DNA of 50,573 nucleotides from Prorocentrum cordatum (lineage: Eukaryota > Sar > Dinophyceae > Prorocentrales > Prorocentraceae): the NCBI GenBank assembly GCA_963575745.1, contig CAUYUJ010012102.1, positions 407,878 through 458,450 of the forward strand, in the 5' to 3' direction. The position numbers were made by a program, and so were the translations under genes. This document shows, one piece after another, positions 40,345-50,444 of this stretch (position 1 is its first letter; the number at the start of each line of letters is the position of its first letter). Under the pieces are notes generated by a model. It searched no databases. It saw only the letters and a program-made list of their open reading frames with translations, and was not told the origin of the DNA.

Positions 40345-40450
40345 GGTCACACGGGAACGACTAGTGGGCACCATAGTGATCACGCGGAGACGATTTGTGG
40401 TCGCACAAAGACCGCTAGTGGTTACACCGGGCAAGGACGAACAATCGGCG
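40345..40450 (+). repeat. Short degenerate repeats (GTGGTCACAC type)
   Basis: GTGGTCACACGGGAACGACT, then GTGATCACGCGG, GTGGTCGCAC and GTGGTTACACCGGG follow each other with spacings of about 20-30 bp. Confidence 0.45.
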
Positions 40451-40679
40451 AACGTTGTTGAGACCCCGCGAAAGGGGCCAATGCGAGGACAAAACAAATC
40501 GAGGAGCGAAGACAGCAGGGAAAAGGAGCCACTGAAGCAAGTGGATGAGGGACGAAGAGGAGGAGGAACGGAGGACAGAGTATAGTATTGACTGATAGCC
40601 TGATTCATGTACCAACATGCATGCAGAAGCTGGCGAACCTGAAGCTCCCATTGTCACCCAATCGTCTTCCTGTTCCTCC

Positions 40680-40860
40680 GATCCTCCCCCTCCTCCTTGT
40701 TTCCCGCCCCCTCCTCTGCTATAATTCACCCTCCTCCTCGTCGGAACATACGAGTAGTTCACCCTCTTCCTACATTTCACCCTCCTCCTCGTCCTACATT
40801 TCACCCTCCTCCTCCTCCTTCACCCTCCTCTGCTATATTTCACCCTCCCCCTCTGCGCGT
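40680..40860. repeat. CTC-rich tract with TTTCACCCTCC units
   Basis: TACATTTCACCCTCCTCCTC-like units recur four to five times. The resulting frames are low complexity. Confidence 0.7.
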
Positions 40861-40943
40861 GCTCAGCACGTGCATTGGCCCGAGTGGCACGGCCACGTGT
40901 TGGCGATCGTGATCTGCTGCGAGCCCTCGACAAGCGTTGCAGG

Positions 40944-41981
40944 TTAGATGTGCGACTGTTCAGTCGTGGGAGTGCCTGTCTGTGGCTTCGTTATGGCTGT
41001 GTCTATGCTATCTCGGCTGGTATGGGCACGTCCCTTGAAACTTGTTCTCATTACTGGATCCCACGAAAGTCCTGATCCTTCCCCCATGGCCAGCGCTTCA
41101 TCCCGAGCAGTTTTTGGGGGCGGACCCAGGCCCCAAGGTGAGGGCCCCCGGAGCCGAAAACGGCGAAGCAACTCCTCATCGCGATCTTCGATGGGATGGA
41201 GGCCTGCGATTCCTGCCCCCCCCCCCCCGAGAGAGGCACGAGCCCCTGCCGGATATCGACTGAGAATGTAGGGAGGCAGCAGCCTCGGAGACGGGAGCAA
41301 GGGCCGCTGAGCGGAGCAGCTCAACCAGCAGAGGCCGAGAGCCACAAACAAGGCCGCGGCAGCCTGCCTCAGCAAGGGCCCGAGGCAAGAGAAGGGGGGG
41401 ATGGAGAGACGGAGGAGAGGGTGAAGAGAACCTGCATGCGGGCCTGCAAGCGGAGCCACGGATGCACGCCCGATGACAGGTGACGACGATTGACCCCCAC
41501 TCGCCTGCTCAGCTGCCGCGGGAGCCTTTCTCTTGACCTTCTTCTTCGCCGACCTCGGATGAGAATCGACCTCCGCCGGCTCGTCCGCATCCTCGCGAGG
41601 AGCCTTCCGCTTGAGCTTCTTCGTCTTCGCCTTCGCGGGACGGTCGACCTCCGCTGGCTCCTTTGCACCGTCGCGAGGAGCCCTCCTCTTGACCGCTGGC
41701 CCCTCCGCACCATCGCGAGAGTCCCTCCCCTTGAGCTTCTTCTTCGCCTTTGGGGGAAGATCGCTCTCCGCCGGCTCCTCCGCACCATCGCGAGAGGCCC
41801 TTCCCTTGAGCTTCTTCTTCTTCGCCTTTGGGGGACGATCGCCCTCCGCTGGCTCCTCCGCACCATCGCGAGGGGCCCTTCCCTTGAGCTTCTTCTTCGC
41901 CTTTGGGGGACGATCGCCCTCCGCCGGCTCCTCCGCACCATCGCGAGGGAGTTGTCGCTTCTTCTTGACCTTCGGAGCCAT
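40944..41981 (-). CDS. Lysine-rich repeat protein (hypothetical)
   Basis: 345 aa from ATG 41981 (MAPKVKKKRQLP); a TTG start one codon upstream is unlikely. Residues about 12-165 hold six repeats of about 25 aa that combine an acidic block (RDGAEEPAEGDRPP) with a basic block (KAKKKLKGR). This charge-alternating pattern resembles nucleolar or chromatin-associated proteins, but no family was recognised. The second half is Pro/Ala/Leu-rich with one hydrophobic stretch (AAAALFVALGLCWL) and is less convincing; an exon could end at a GT donor near 41490. Element F ends about 290 bp upstream, so a 5' exon may lie beyond 45.6 kb. Confidence 0.5.
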   Translation of the reverse strand: MAPKVKKKRQLPRDGAEEPAEGDRPPKAKKKLKGRAPRDGAEEPAEGDRPPKAKKKKLKGRASRDGAEEPAESDLPPKAKKKLKGRDSRDGAEGPAVKRRAPRDGAKEPAEVDRPAKAKTKKLKRKAPREDADEPAEVDSHPRSAKKKVKRKAPAAAEQASGGQSSSPVIGRASVAPLAGPHAGSLHPLLRLSIPPFSCLGPLLRQAAAALFVALGLCWLSCSAQRPLLPSPRLLPPYILSRYPAGARASLGGGGAGIAGLHPIEDRDEELLRRFRLRGPSPWGLGPPPKTARDEALAMGEGSGLSWDPVMRTSFKGRAHTSRDSIDTAITKPQTGTPTTEQSHI

Positions 41982-43206
41982 CAACTGTGCGGGGCCAGAG
42001 ATGCGCCCGCAAGCGATGCTCGAGCCAGCACCGCTGGACCGCTCCCAGTGCCGAGGTGCACGGGTGCCATCGTGCCCCTCCGCTGAGAAGCCAAAGCCAC
42101 AATGGCAGACAGATAAAGGATGCTCACTAATGCTGGAATAGCGGGAGCTGAAGCCAGGCTGTGAGCTGAAATCCCATGTTCAAGCAACATGAAGGCAACA
42201 ATCCACGGGCGTACGGTTCTTATATGTCCGTGGATGCGGCCACATGGGTGTCCCAGAGCACGTATCCGCCACTCCGTGCTCCGGAGGCTCCCGGACCTTC
42301 TCGCGCTCCAGGGAATCTCCGCGTGACTTTGCCGCGGACCTCAGCCTCCAACCTCCGACGGCAACGTCTTGGGCTGTTGGAATCCCAGGGGCACGGCCCA
42401 AAAATGTCCAAGTCACTCAAAAGGCAATCGGTTTCAGCACGCTTGTAGCACCACCGCCACTGCGGTCCCACCAGCGTCCAAGACGAACGGAGAGGCCCGC
42501 AAGATCGCCCCGAGACGATCCTCGAGAGGGACCCGAGAGGCCCCGTCGAGATGGCCCCAGTAAGCCCAAGAGTCGGCTACACGTCAGAGTGACCCTGGGT
42601 AAGAGTGACCTTTGGTGCGCGGCTTTGGGGGGGCCGCGGGGAGGCCAAATCCAGGCGCGCCAGCCGCTGCTACCGCTTCGCGTTTGGCCATCTGGGGGCC
42701 CATCTGTGCCCGCACCAAAAGTCACTCCGGCGAAAGGTCACTCTTACGTCTGGTCGAAAGAGGGGGACCACGAACCGAGAAGGACCAGCCTCGACGCCGC
42801 CTCCAGGCCACACGAGAGGCTTTAGGGTAACCCCGGAGGCTCCAGGAGGTCCCCAAGAGGCCCCCGAGACGCCACAAAAATGCCCAAGGGACGACCAAAG
42901 GACGCCCCAAAGTGGCCCCATCCAGTGATCCTAATTGCCACAAGATTACCTCCAAGGAGGACGAAGACGGCCCCAAGGCGGCCCAAGATGGCCTCAAGAC
43001 GGGCCAAGTGGCCCGCAAGACGGGCCAAGAGGACCACATGAGGAGCCCCAGCATGGTCCCGAAGAAGCCAAACTCACGAACGCCTCTGCGATGTTTGTTC
43101 GAAGATTTGGGCGTCTTCGCTGGCCTTTCGGAGCGTCATGCAACTACAGATGCATAGGCCTCCAATATTGGAAAGAGCGCCAGTGGATCACCTCGTAATT
43201 GAAAAG

Positions 43207-43345
43207 GAGGGGGGGGCTCCCAGAACCCCCCCCCGCCCTTCCCCCCCTTCAAGGGGGGGGGACATTTTCGGACCCCCCCCCCTTGGTGCTGGAGACGGGG
43301 GAGGGGCGATTTCGGACCCCCCCCCGCCCCCCCTTTGGTCAGGCA
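43207..43345. repeat. C/G homopolymer-rich left flank of telomere-like tract
   Basis: Runs of 7-10 C or G with TTTTCGGACCCCCCC and ATTTCGGACCCCCCC segments; the mirrored form GGGGGGGTCCGAATC lies at 44962-44976. Confidence 0.7.
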
Positions 43346-43404
43346 AGGGAAGGAAACAGGTGGGGAGGCTCGCTCCCCTCCGGAGCGCTGGAGGCTGGGG
43401 TAAA

Positions 43405-44915
43405 GGTGGTGGTTAGGGTAGAGATTAGGGTTAGGGTAGGGGTTAGGGTAGTGTTTAGGGGTTAGGGTTAGGGCTTAGGGTTAATATTCGAGATTAGGGT
43501 TAGGGTTAGGGGTTAGGGTAGGGTTTAGGGGTTGGGGTCAGGGCAGAGGGTTGGGGAAAAGGATTAGGGTCAGGGTTAGGGGTGGGGCTAGGGGTTAGGG
43601 GTCAGGTAAGGGTGAGGGTTTCGGGCAGGGGTTAGGGTTAAGGTTATGGGTTAGGGTAGGGGTTAGGGAAGGGCTGGGGGTTAGGGTTAGGGTTTCGGGG
43701 TTGGATTAGAACTTAGGGTAAGAGTTAGGGATTAGGGTTAGGGTTAGGGGTTATGGTAGGGTGTAGGTGTTAGGGTTTGTTCTTAGGGTTAGGGTGAGGG
43801 ATAAAGTTTATGGTTAGGAGCTCGGGTTAGGCGTAAGGGGTAGAGGTCGGGTTTAGGGTAGGGGTTAGGGTTAGGGTGAGGGTATTCGGGGTTAGGGTTT
43901 AGGGTTGAGGTAGGGGTGAGGGTTAGGTAGGGGTTGGGGTTAGGGGTTAGGGTTTAGATTCGGGGTAAGGGTTTCGGGTTAGGGTAGGGGTTAAGGGTAA
44001 GGGTTAGGGTAGAAGTTAGGATTTGGATCAGGGGATAGGATTAGAGTGTGTGCTTCAGGTTAGGGGTTAGGGTTAGGGGTTAGGGTTAGGGGTTAGGGTT
44101 GAGGTTAGGTTTAGGGTAGGGGTTTGGGTTTGGATTAGGGGTTTGGTCTGGGTTAGGGTTTAGGAGAGGGGTTAGGGTTAGGGGTTTGGGTGGGGGTTAG
44201 GGTAGAGGTTAGGGTTAGGGTAGGGGGTAGGGTAGGGTTGAGGGGTTAGGGTTAGGGCTTAGGGTTTAAGACTAAGGACTGAGGGGTTAGGGTTAGCGGT
44301 AGGGGTTGATAGCAGGGGTTTGGGTTACGGTTAGGGGCTCGGGTACAGTTTAGGGGTTAGGGTTAGGGCATAGGGTTGGGGCTAAGGATTAGGGTCAGGA
44401 TTATGGGTGGGGGTAGGGGTCAGGGGGTTCGGTCAGGGTTAGGGCTTAGGGTAGGGTTAGGGTTAAGGTTAGGGGATAGGGTAGGGGTTAGGGCAGGGCT
44501 TGGGGTTAGGGCTTGGGTTTCGGGCGTTGGATTAGGGCTTAGGGTAAGGGTTAGGGCTTAGGGTCAGGCTTTGGGGTTAGAGTAGGGTTAGGGGTTAGGG
44601 TTAGGTCTTAGGGTTAGGGTCAGGGATTAGGGTTAGGGGCCAGGGATTGAGGTAAGGGGTAGGGTTCGGGTTAGGGGTTAGGGTTAGGGTAGGGGTCAGG
44701 GTTAGGAGCAGGGGTTAGGGTAGGGGTTCGGGTTCGGGTAGTGGTTAAGGTTTAGGGTTAGGGCTTAGGGTAGGGGTTAGGGTCGGGATTAGGGTTTGAA
44801 TTAGAGGTTTGGGTAGGGGTTAAGGTTAGGCGTAGGGTAGGGGTTAGGGTTAGGAGTGGGGGGTTGGGTTAGGGGTTAGGGCAGGGATTAGGTTGAGGGT
44901 TAGGTGTGGTAGGGA
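43405..44915. repeat. Degenerate telomere-like repeat tract (about 1.5 kb)
   Basis: Mixed TTAGGG, TTAGGGG, TTTAGGG and GTAGGG units with frequent substitutions. All are G-rich on the plus strand. It is not a chromosome end here, since unrelated DNA continues on both sides. Dinoflagellate telomeres are reported as TTTAGGG; here the six-base form is the more common. Confidence 0.9.
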
Positions 44916-44939
44916 TCGGGTTCCGGAGCCAGGGGGCGG

Positions 44940-45120
44940 CGTGACGAAAGGGGGGGAGGGGGGGGGGGTCCGAATCTCACGCTCAAAGGGGGGGGGGGGG
45001 GGTCGAACCCCCCCCTCTGAAAAGGGAGGGGGGGGGGTTCCGCCGGCGACGGATCGGGGAAGGGGGAGGGGGATCCGCCGACGACGGATCAGGGAAAGGG
45101 GGGGGTCCCGGACCCCTTCC
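44940..45120. repeat. G-rich right flank of telomere-like tract
   Basis: Long G runs, ending in C runs, with GATCCGCCGACGACGGATC-like palindromic pieces. It mirrors the C-rich flank on the left. Confidence 0.7.
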
Positions 45121-45607
45121 CCCCCCCTTTGGGTGGTCCAGCGGCGCGCTCTCCCAATTTTGGCCCAAAACGGCCGAAGAAAGTCATAAAATTGCGAAAT
45201 GACGGCTTCAAGGCGACCCAACAGAACAGCGCCTCTAGACGGCCCAAGATGGCTCCAAGATGGCCCCAAAAGAGCCCCAAGCTGGCCTCCGCAGAACACC
45301 CAAGACGGCCTCAGAGGGTTGATCAACGGCCCAAGACGGCCCCAAGACGACATCCCCCAGAGATCACCTAGACGGTCACAAGGGCCCCATGGTGGCCCAA
45401 GAGAGACCCAATGCGGCCCAATATTGCCCAAGATACCGTCCAAACTGCCATACAAGAGCCCCAGAAAGCCCCATGACGCCCCAAATGAGCTCCGCGTGAA
45501 GCGAAGACGAAGAGTGTCACATGTGGCGGCCTCCGGTGCTCGAAACCTTGCCACCCAAGAGGCTTGACCTGGCACGGTGGCGGGATTTCCCGCAGGCGCC
45601 AGGAGAC

Positions 45608-46113
45608 TCGACTCGTCACACGGCCACGCCGGCGGTGGAAACTGGGGACCCAGGAAACTGGCCATCGCTCGGACGGCCATCGCTCGGACGTCCATTCCCT
45701 GCGTTTTTTATCGGTTTCGTGCGTGGTTTTTCCGTCAAATGATCAAGGATGTTCCTCGATGGTCCTCGCCTAAGGAAAAATGCGCACGTCCGAGCGATGC
45801 CGAGGAAACCACACCCCCTCGAATGCCCCGGCCCATGCCCTGCCCTGCGCCGCCCAGCCCCCCCTGTTCCTGCGTGCGCCGCGCCCCTCCTGTGAAACTC
45901 CCGCGCTCCCCTCCCCCCTCTGCGCACTTACGCCCCCCTCCGTCCCCTCCCCCCCCCTCCCTCTCCCCCCCACCGCCGCGCGCCACGTGTGTCGTCCGAC
46001 GCCGCCATCCTAGAGTCAATACCTCCCCCCCCCGCCGTACCTCCTCCCTCTGCTTCTCCACCCGACATCGCTGTGCATGCAGAAGGCTCATCCTGACGCG
46101 GAGCAGATGTCAT
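45608..46113. other. C-rich DNA, no gene recognised
   Basis: From about 45840 to 46060 the plus strand is CCCCTCCC-rich. A short tandem CGGACGGCCATCGCT lies at about 45666-45695. Confidence 0.5.
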
Positions 46114-46283
46114 GTCGGAAACGGCCAAGAGGGGGGTGTCCAAGAGGGGGGGGTGCAAATCATGACCGGCGGAATGTGCGCAGCCCAGCCGGGGGGGCCA
46201 GGGACGTAATGATAACAAGAAGAGGCGCCATGAAATATCATGCCCCCCGCCATGATATCCAACCCCCCCTAGTCATCCCCCCC
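46114..46283 (+). repeat. Family R6 G-rich inverted-repeat element, copy 2
   Basis: It shares GGTGCAAATCATGACCGGCG and GGCCAGGGACGTAATGA with copy 1 at 22713-22890 and ends in the same C-rich mirror segment. Confidence 0.65.
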
Positions 46284-46454
46284 TCTTTGCGGCCCCCGAT
46301 GTCATGGTGAACGCCTCACAAAGACCTGGCCGGCCCGGCACCAGCCACCGTCGGCGATGGCAGTGTAATGTCGCACGCGGTCTTTCCTGGTGCGCCTTTT
46401 CCCGCCCAACGGGCTCCAGCGGGCACCCCCGCCCAAAAGGGCACAAGATAGCCC

Positions 46455-46870
46455 AATGGTGGGAGCTGTCCTGGTTGACTCCTGGTCTTTTCCGAAGAAG
46501 CTGTTGCTGCTGATGGCCGGGTGCCTCCAACAAAAACATCTGCGGTTCACTGCTGGATGCTTCGAGAAGGCCTGCCTTTATGGTCGACTCCTGGATGCCA
46601 GTCCCAGGAGAGTCCTTTGTGGTTGACGTCTGGATGTTCCTGAGAAGGTGCTTACGCTTCACCCCCAGGTGTCGCCAGGAAGACATCCTTGGTGAACCCA
46701 CGAGAACCTAAGAAACAACCTTTTTGCTTGATTCCTGAGTCTCCCCGAGACAGTCGCTAAGGATGACTCCTGGTTATCTCCAAGACGGCTATCACAATGG
46801 ATTCATGAGAGTCGCAAGGCTTTCTCCGAGCAGGCCAGATGGTTGACTCCGAAAAGGCTTTCGCGACGAT
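46455..46870 (+). repeat. Degenerate tandem array, unit about 44-48 bp
   Basis: GGTTGACTCCTGG-like starts followed by TCTCCGAGAAGG-like ends recur about nine times with heavy divergence. Confidence 0.65.
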
Positions 46871-48123
46871 CCACCCCGCATCCACCCAAACCTGCTTGTG
46901 TCTGCATGCTTCTCGATTTCCATGGACTAAGCTACTCCCCACGATTTGCTACTGAACGGGCTGGTGGGGATACTTGTTTGATCGCGACCGCAGGCGGGCA
47001 CCCGCGCGGCGTCAGAAGGGTCGAACAGCAAGCGAGAGCCGGAAGGCTGGTGGGGATACGCGAGGCGTCTACATGTTCTGAAGTATATGCGTTCCCAAGG
47101 CAGCAGCTTGGGGTGAAAACTGAAACTGTCGCTCGCTAAATGCACCTACGCAAGTCTAGACACATCGCCATGTCATAGCGCACCTCGGGCCATCGTCTGA
47201 ATGCGAGGGCCCAAACGCAGTGCCTCATAGACGCAATGCTCGGAGCCGAACCGCTGCAATGGCAAGATGGCGTGCCTGTGTTTGCCTGTGTGTGCGCATG
47301 CGTCGACCTGAGTCCGTGCTGGTGTCGCCCGCGTGCGGGTGTGTATGTGGGTCTTCTCACTCCCTTCCGACTTCCTACGCCCCGTCGCCGCGCGCGGGGC
47401 CGCGATGCCCAAACAAGCGTGTGTATTTCGTTAAGCGCGCTGCGTTTGATGCTGCCACGCGACGGCTGCCGCACGTCCCGTTGCCATGCGTTCCTGGCCG
47501 ATGATTCGCCTCCACCCATGCAATGGCCCGGTGGATTAGCTTTGGTCATCTCTGTCTGTCCTTACAAGTTGTTGGATGCGATAGGTTACATATTTGCTGG
47601 CAGGTTGCGCGATCCAACCGTACTCATGCACTTCATGCCCGGTGTTTGATGTATTGGGTGCGCCTGGTGGCGCAACTTTGCTTCGCTGCGGCTGGCGTTG
47701 CCAAGCGGCGTGGGCTCCGCCTCACCCAACATGTGCGGCCGCTGGCGTTGATCTGCAGGTTCGCACCCTACCAATCTGTCGCGCAAGTCCGCTGGTTTAA
47801 CCACCCCACCAGTCTGCACAGCAACAATTTTCTTTGCGCTTCACGATCTAACACCGATCTGGTGATTCAATGGCCGCAATTAGCCTCGGTCTGTCACGCT
47901 TCAGTGTGCTTTGACTTGAGTATTTTTCTCGTCTTCGGGCCGCTGCATGCTTCTTTTGGACTTACTGTTCTCCTGACACACCCATCGCTTGCATCTGCAG
48001 TGTACGACGCTTGTACGCCGCGCTGCCGACAAAGTTCGGTCGCAACCAGCATCTCCCTCTGCTCTTCGCGCTCGAGGACCCTCTGCGCCGCAGACATAAA
48101 ACATGTGTGTGTGTGTCTTTGTA
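46871..48123. other. No gene recognised
   Basis: A less repetitive stretch with mixed composition. Frames up to about 230 aa exist but show no domain, and neither strand has a recognisable motif. Confidence 0.4.
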
Positions 48124-48284
48124 GGGGTCCTGGGACACACAAATCAATACACACAAATAGCCGGATTCTCTATATTTTCGCATCTGTTCTGGGTTTTTGT
48201 CCTATCCCCCGCTTCCCATAGTTGCCCATATTTTTTCCTGGGGATGGAGGATTCATTGTGTCTGTGTATTTTTTCTCCCCCCGG
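48124..48284 (+). repeat. Family R5 element, copy g
   Basis: It runs from GGGGTCCTGGGACACACAAA to ATTGTGTCTGTGTATTTTTT plus a CTC tail. Its right end is the start of the tandem duplication described next. Confidence 0.7.
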
Positions 48285-48864
48285 AATGTGTCCTTATGCG
48301 TGCGTGTGCGCGTGTGTCTATGCCTGCGCTTCTGATTCGGGCGTTGGTAGAACTGGGTTTAGTGGAACCTGGGTTAGTGATCTGTACCGGGGGCGCCCCC
48401 CCGTCCCGCTTCCACTAACCGGAACTGCCGTCACCCGAAAAACATCAATTACGGCAAACCTGGTTTCGCGAATCTGGCAAATTGGGTGGCCCCAGGGCCC
48501 TACCACTAACCGGGTCCCCTTACCCGGGGTCCTGGCTATACCAGACTTTTCCTGGGAATGGAGGATTCATTGTGTCTGTGTGTTTTTTCTCCTCCTTGTG
48601 TGTGTCCTCGCGTATGCGTGCGTGTGCGCGTGTGTCTATGCCTGCGCTTCTGATTCGGGCGTTGGTAGAACTGGGTTTAGCGGAACCTGGGTTAGTGCTC
48701 TGTACCGGGGGCGCCCCCCCGTCCCACTTCCACTGACCGGAACTGCCGTCACCCGAAAAACACCAGTTAATGGCAAACCTGGTTTCGCGAATCTGGCCAA
48801 TTGGGGGGCCCCAGGGCCCTACCACTAACCGGGTCCCCTTACCCGGGGTCCTGGCTATACCTGG
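48237..48864 (+). repeat. Tandem duplication, unit about 314 bp
   Basis: Unit 1 begins at 48237 and unit 2 at 48551, with very high similarity. Each unit holds the R5 right end, a TGTGCGCGTGTG run and an inverted-repeat section (CTGGGTTAGTG facing CACTAACCGGG). Confidence 0.85.
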
Positions 48865-49231
48865 CTGTGCCTGCGCTTCTCATATCAGCCGCTTTTCCCA
48901 GATGTTCCCATATTTTCTCCAATACTCTCAAACTTCTCACGGGGAATCGTCGATTCCTTGTGTCTGTGTGTGTGTGTCTTTTCTCCTCCTGGTGTGCGTC
49001 CTCGCGTAGGCGTGCGTGTGCGCGCGTCTGCGCCTGCGCTTCCTGATGCGTCGGCCGCTCCCCGCCACCGGGCGCCCCCGCCTCGCTCCGTGCGCCCCGG
49101 CCGGGTGCCCGTGGCCGCAGGTCCGCACGCGCGCGCCGTCCCCCCCTCGCGGTGGGCTCGCGCGCCGCCCGCTCGGGGCTCGCACGCGGATCGGTTGGGG
49201 TCTCCCCCGCTCGCGGTCGTCCTCCACGAAA
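48865..49231 (+). repeat. R5 right-end fragment and GC-rich spacer
   Basis: CCCATATTTTCTCC and TTGTGTCTGTGTGTG near 48907-48975 are an R5 right half. GC-rich DNA without recognised genes follows. Confidence 0.55.
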
Positions 49232-49723
49232 GGGGCCCTGGGACACACAGAGAAACACACACACACACACAAAATTAACAGGAGTCGCCCTCTTTTCCCA
49301 TATTTTTGTCTGGGTTCTTGCCTTCCTCCCCACTTCCCATACTTTTTCCTATTTTCTGGGGGATCGACGATGCATTGTGTCTGTGTGTCATCCTCAACTG
49401 AAGGGGCCCTGGAGCAAAACGGATACACAAACAACAGGAGTCTACATCTCTTCCCATCTTTTCTGGGCTTTTGCCTTCCTCCCCACTTCCCATATATTTT
49501 CCCCTATCTTCTCGGGGAGCGACGATGCATTGTGTCTGTGTGTCATCCTCAACTGAAGGGGCCCTGGGACACACAAACAGACACACACACAAACAAACAA
49601 CAGGAGTCTCCATCTCTTCCCATATCCTCTGGGCTTTTGTACTCCTCCCCACTTCCCATCTATTTTCTCGTATCTTCAGGGGGATCGACGATTCATTGTG
49701 TCTGTGTGCTTTTTCCCTCGTGA
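49232..49723 (+). repeat. Tandem array of three family R5 elements
   Basis: Elements begin at 49232, 49403 and 49558. Both internal junctions carry the same CATCCTCAACTGAA before GGGGCCCTGG, so the array grew by tandem duplication. Confidence 0.8.
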
Positions 49724-49932
49724 TCAACACGCGTCGGACTCCACCTGCAGGGGCCTGTGCACGTGGCATGCCCGCAACTGCGGCGAAGCGCCGCCGGGCC
49801 GAAGAGCGCTGCGTGCGCTCGTGTGTGCGTGTGCGCCTGTGTGCGCGCCGGCCTGCGCGTGCGCGGTCCGCCTGTCCGCGCGGGCGCGCGCACGGGCGAC
49901 GCAGGGCGACGAGATCTATGCACCTCCACTTC

Positions 49933-50085
49933 GGAGGCCCGAAATGGGTACGGAGGAAATAGGTACAATGTCCAACAACAGATGTCAAACCAACAGCGGC
50001 CGCTGCCGCTGCTGGGCAGGCGGCCTTCTGTCTCGAATGGACACAGGCCGCGGCGTGGACAGCGAACCCTCTTCAAGATGAAGAA
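49933..50085 (+). repeat. Family R7 segment, copy 2
   Basis: Partner of 23730-23880 with the same block order (GGCCCGAAATGGG to GACAGCGAACC). The divergence is substantial. Confidence 0.5.
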
Positions 50086-50204
50086 GATCCGCTGTTGGGC
50101 ATTGTACCTAAAACGACGCGAAAATCGGGACAAAATCGGATCGGTATAACTCGAAATCTCTGAGAATCGGCGGCTTTGGAGAATGTATTGGGCGCCGCGG
50201 CCGC

Positions 50205-50260
50205 GCCAGAGTGTTCCGGAACGCTCTGAGAGCGCTCTGGAACGCTCTGGAGCGATTTAT
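50205..50260. repeat. Short AACGCTCTG repeats
   Basis: GGAACGCTCTG appears twice and GAGCGCTCTGG once within about 55 bp, with partial palindromy. Confidence 0.6.
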
Positions 50261-50444
50261 CCCGATCCTAGCCCTGTTTTAGTACCCATTCTTCCCGTGC
50301 CCGTTTCGCTCGTGCAGATCCGCTGCTCCCTGGCCACGCCCGTCCCGAACCCGGGCCGCGGGGTGCGGTATACGCCGCGCCCTCCCGGCTCGGCCAGGAG
50401 GCGTCTGCGCAGCTCCCGGGCTCGGGACGTGGGCCTGGCCAGGG

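Larger units (their letters stand above)
42272..45607 (-). repeat. Intron-like element, copy F, with telomere-like core
   Basis: The minus-strand 5' end at 45607 (GTCTCCTGGCGCC) is followed by a GCGGGA/TCCCGC hairpin and CCGCCACCGTGCC, as in copy A. The 3' end at 42272 is CGGAG, closing a CTCCG/CGGAG hairpin, then TGGCGGATA. CCAAGATGG-type body lies at both sides (42500-43130 and 45160-45570). The middle is a telomere-like tract bounded by mirrored G/C runs. At 3.3 kb it is far longer than the other copies, so a secondary insertion is likely. Confidence 0.5.

Noticed and set aside
30422-40385. GGTGCCCACTA in opposite orientation at both outer flanks of the LINE
   Set aside because: Only 11 bases match exactly and one side lies in a short local repeat, so chance is likely.
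43405-44915. Chromosome end
   Set aside because: Repeats are degenerate and unrelated DNA continues on both sides.
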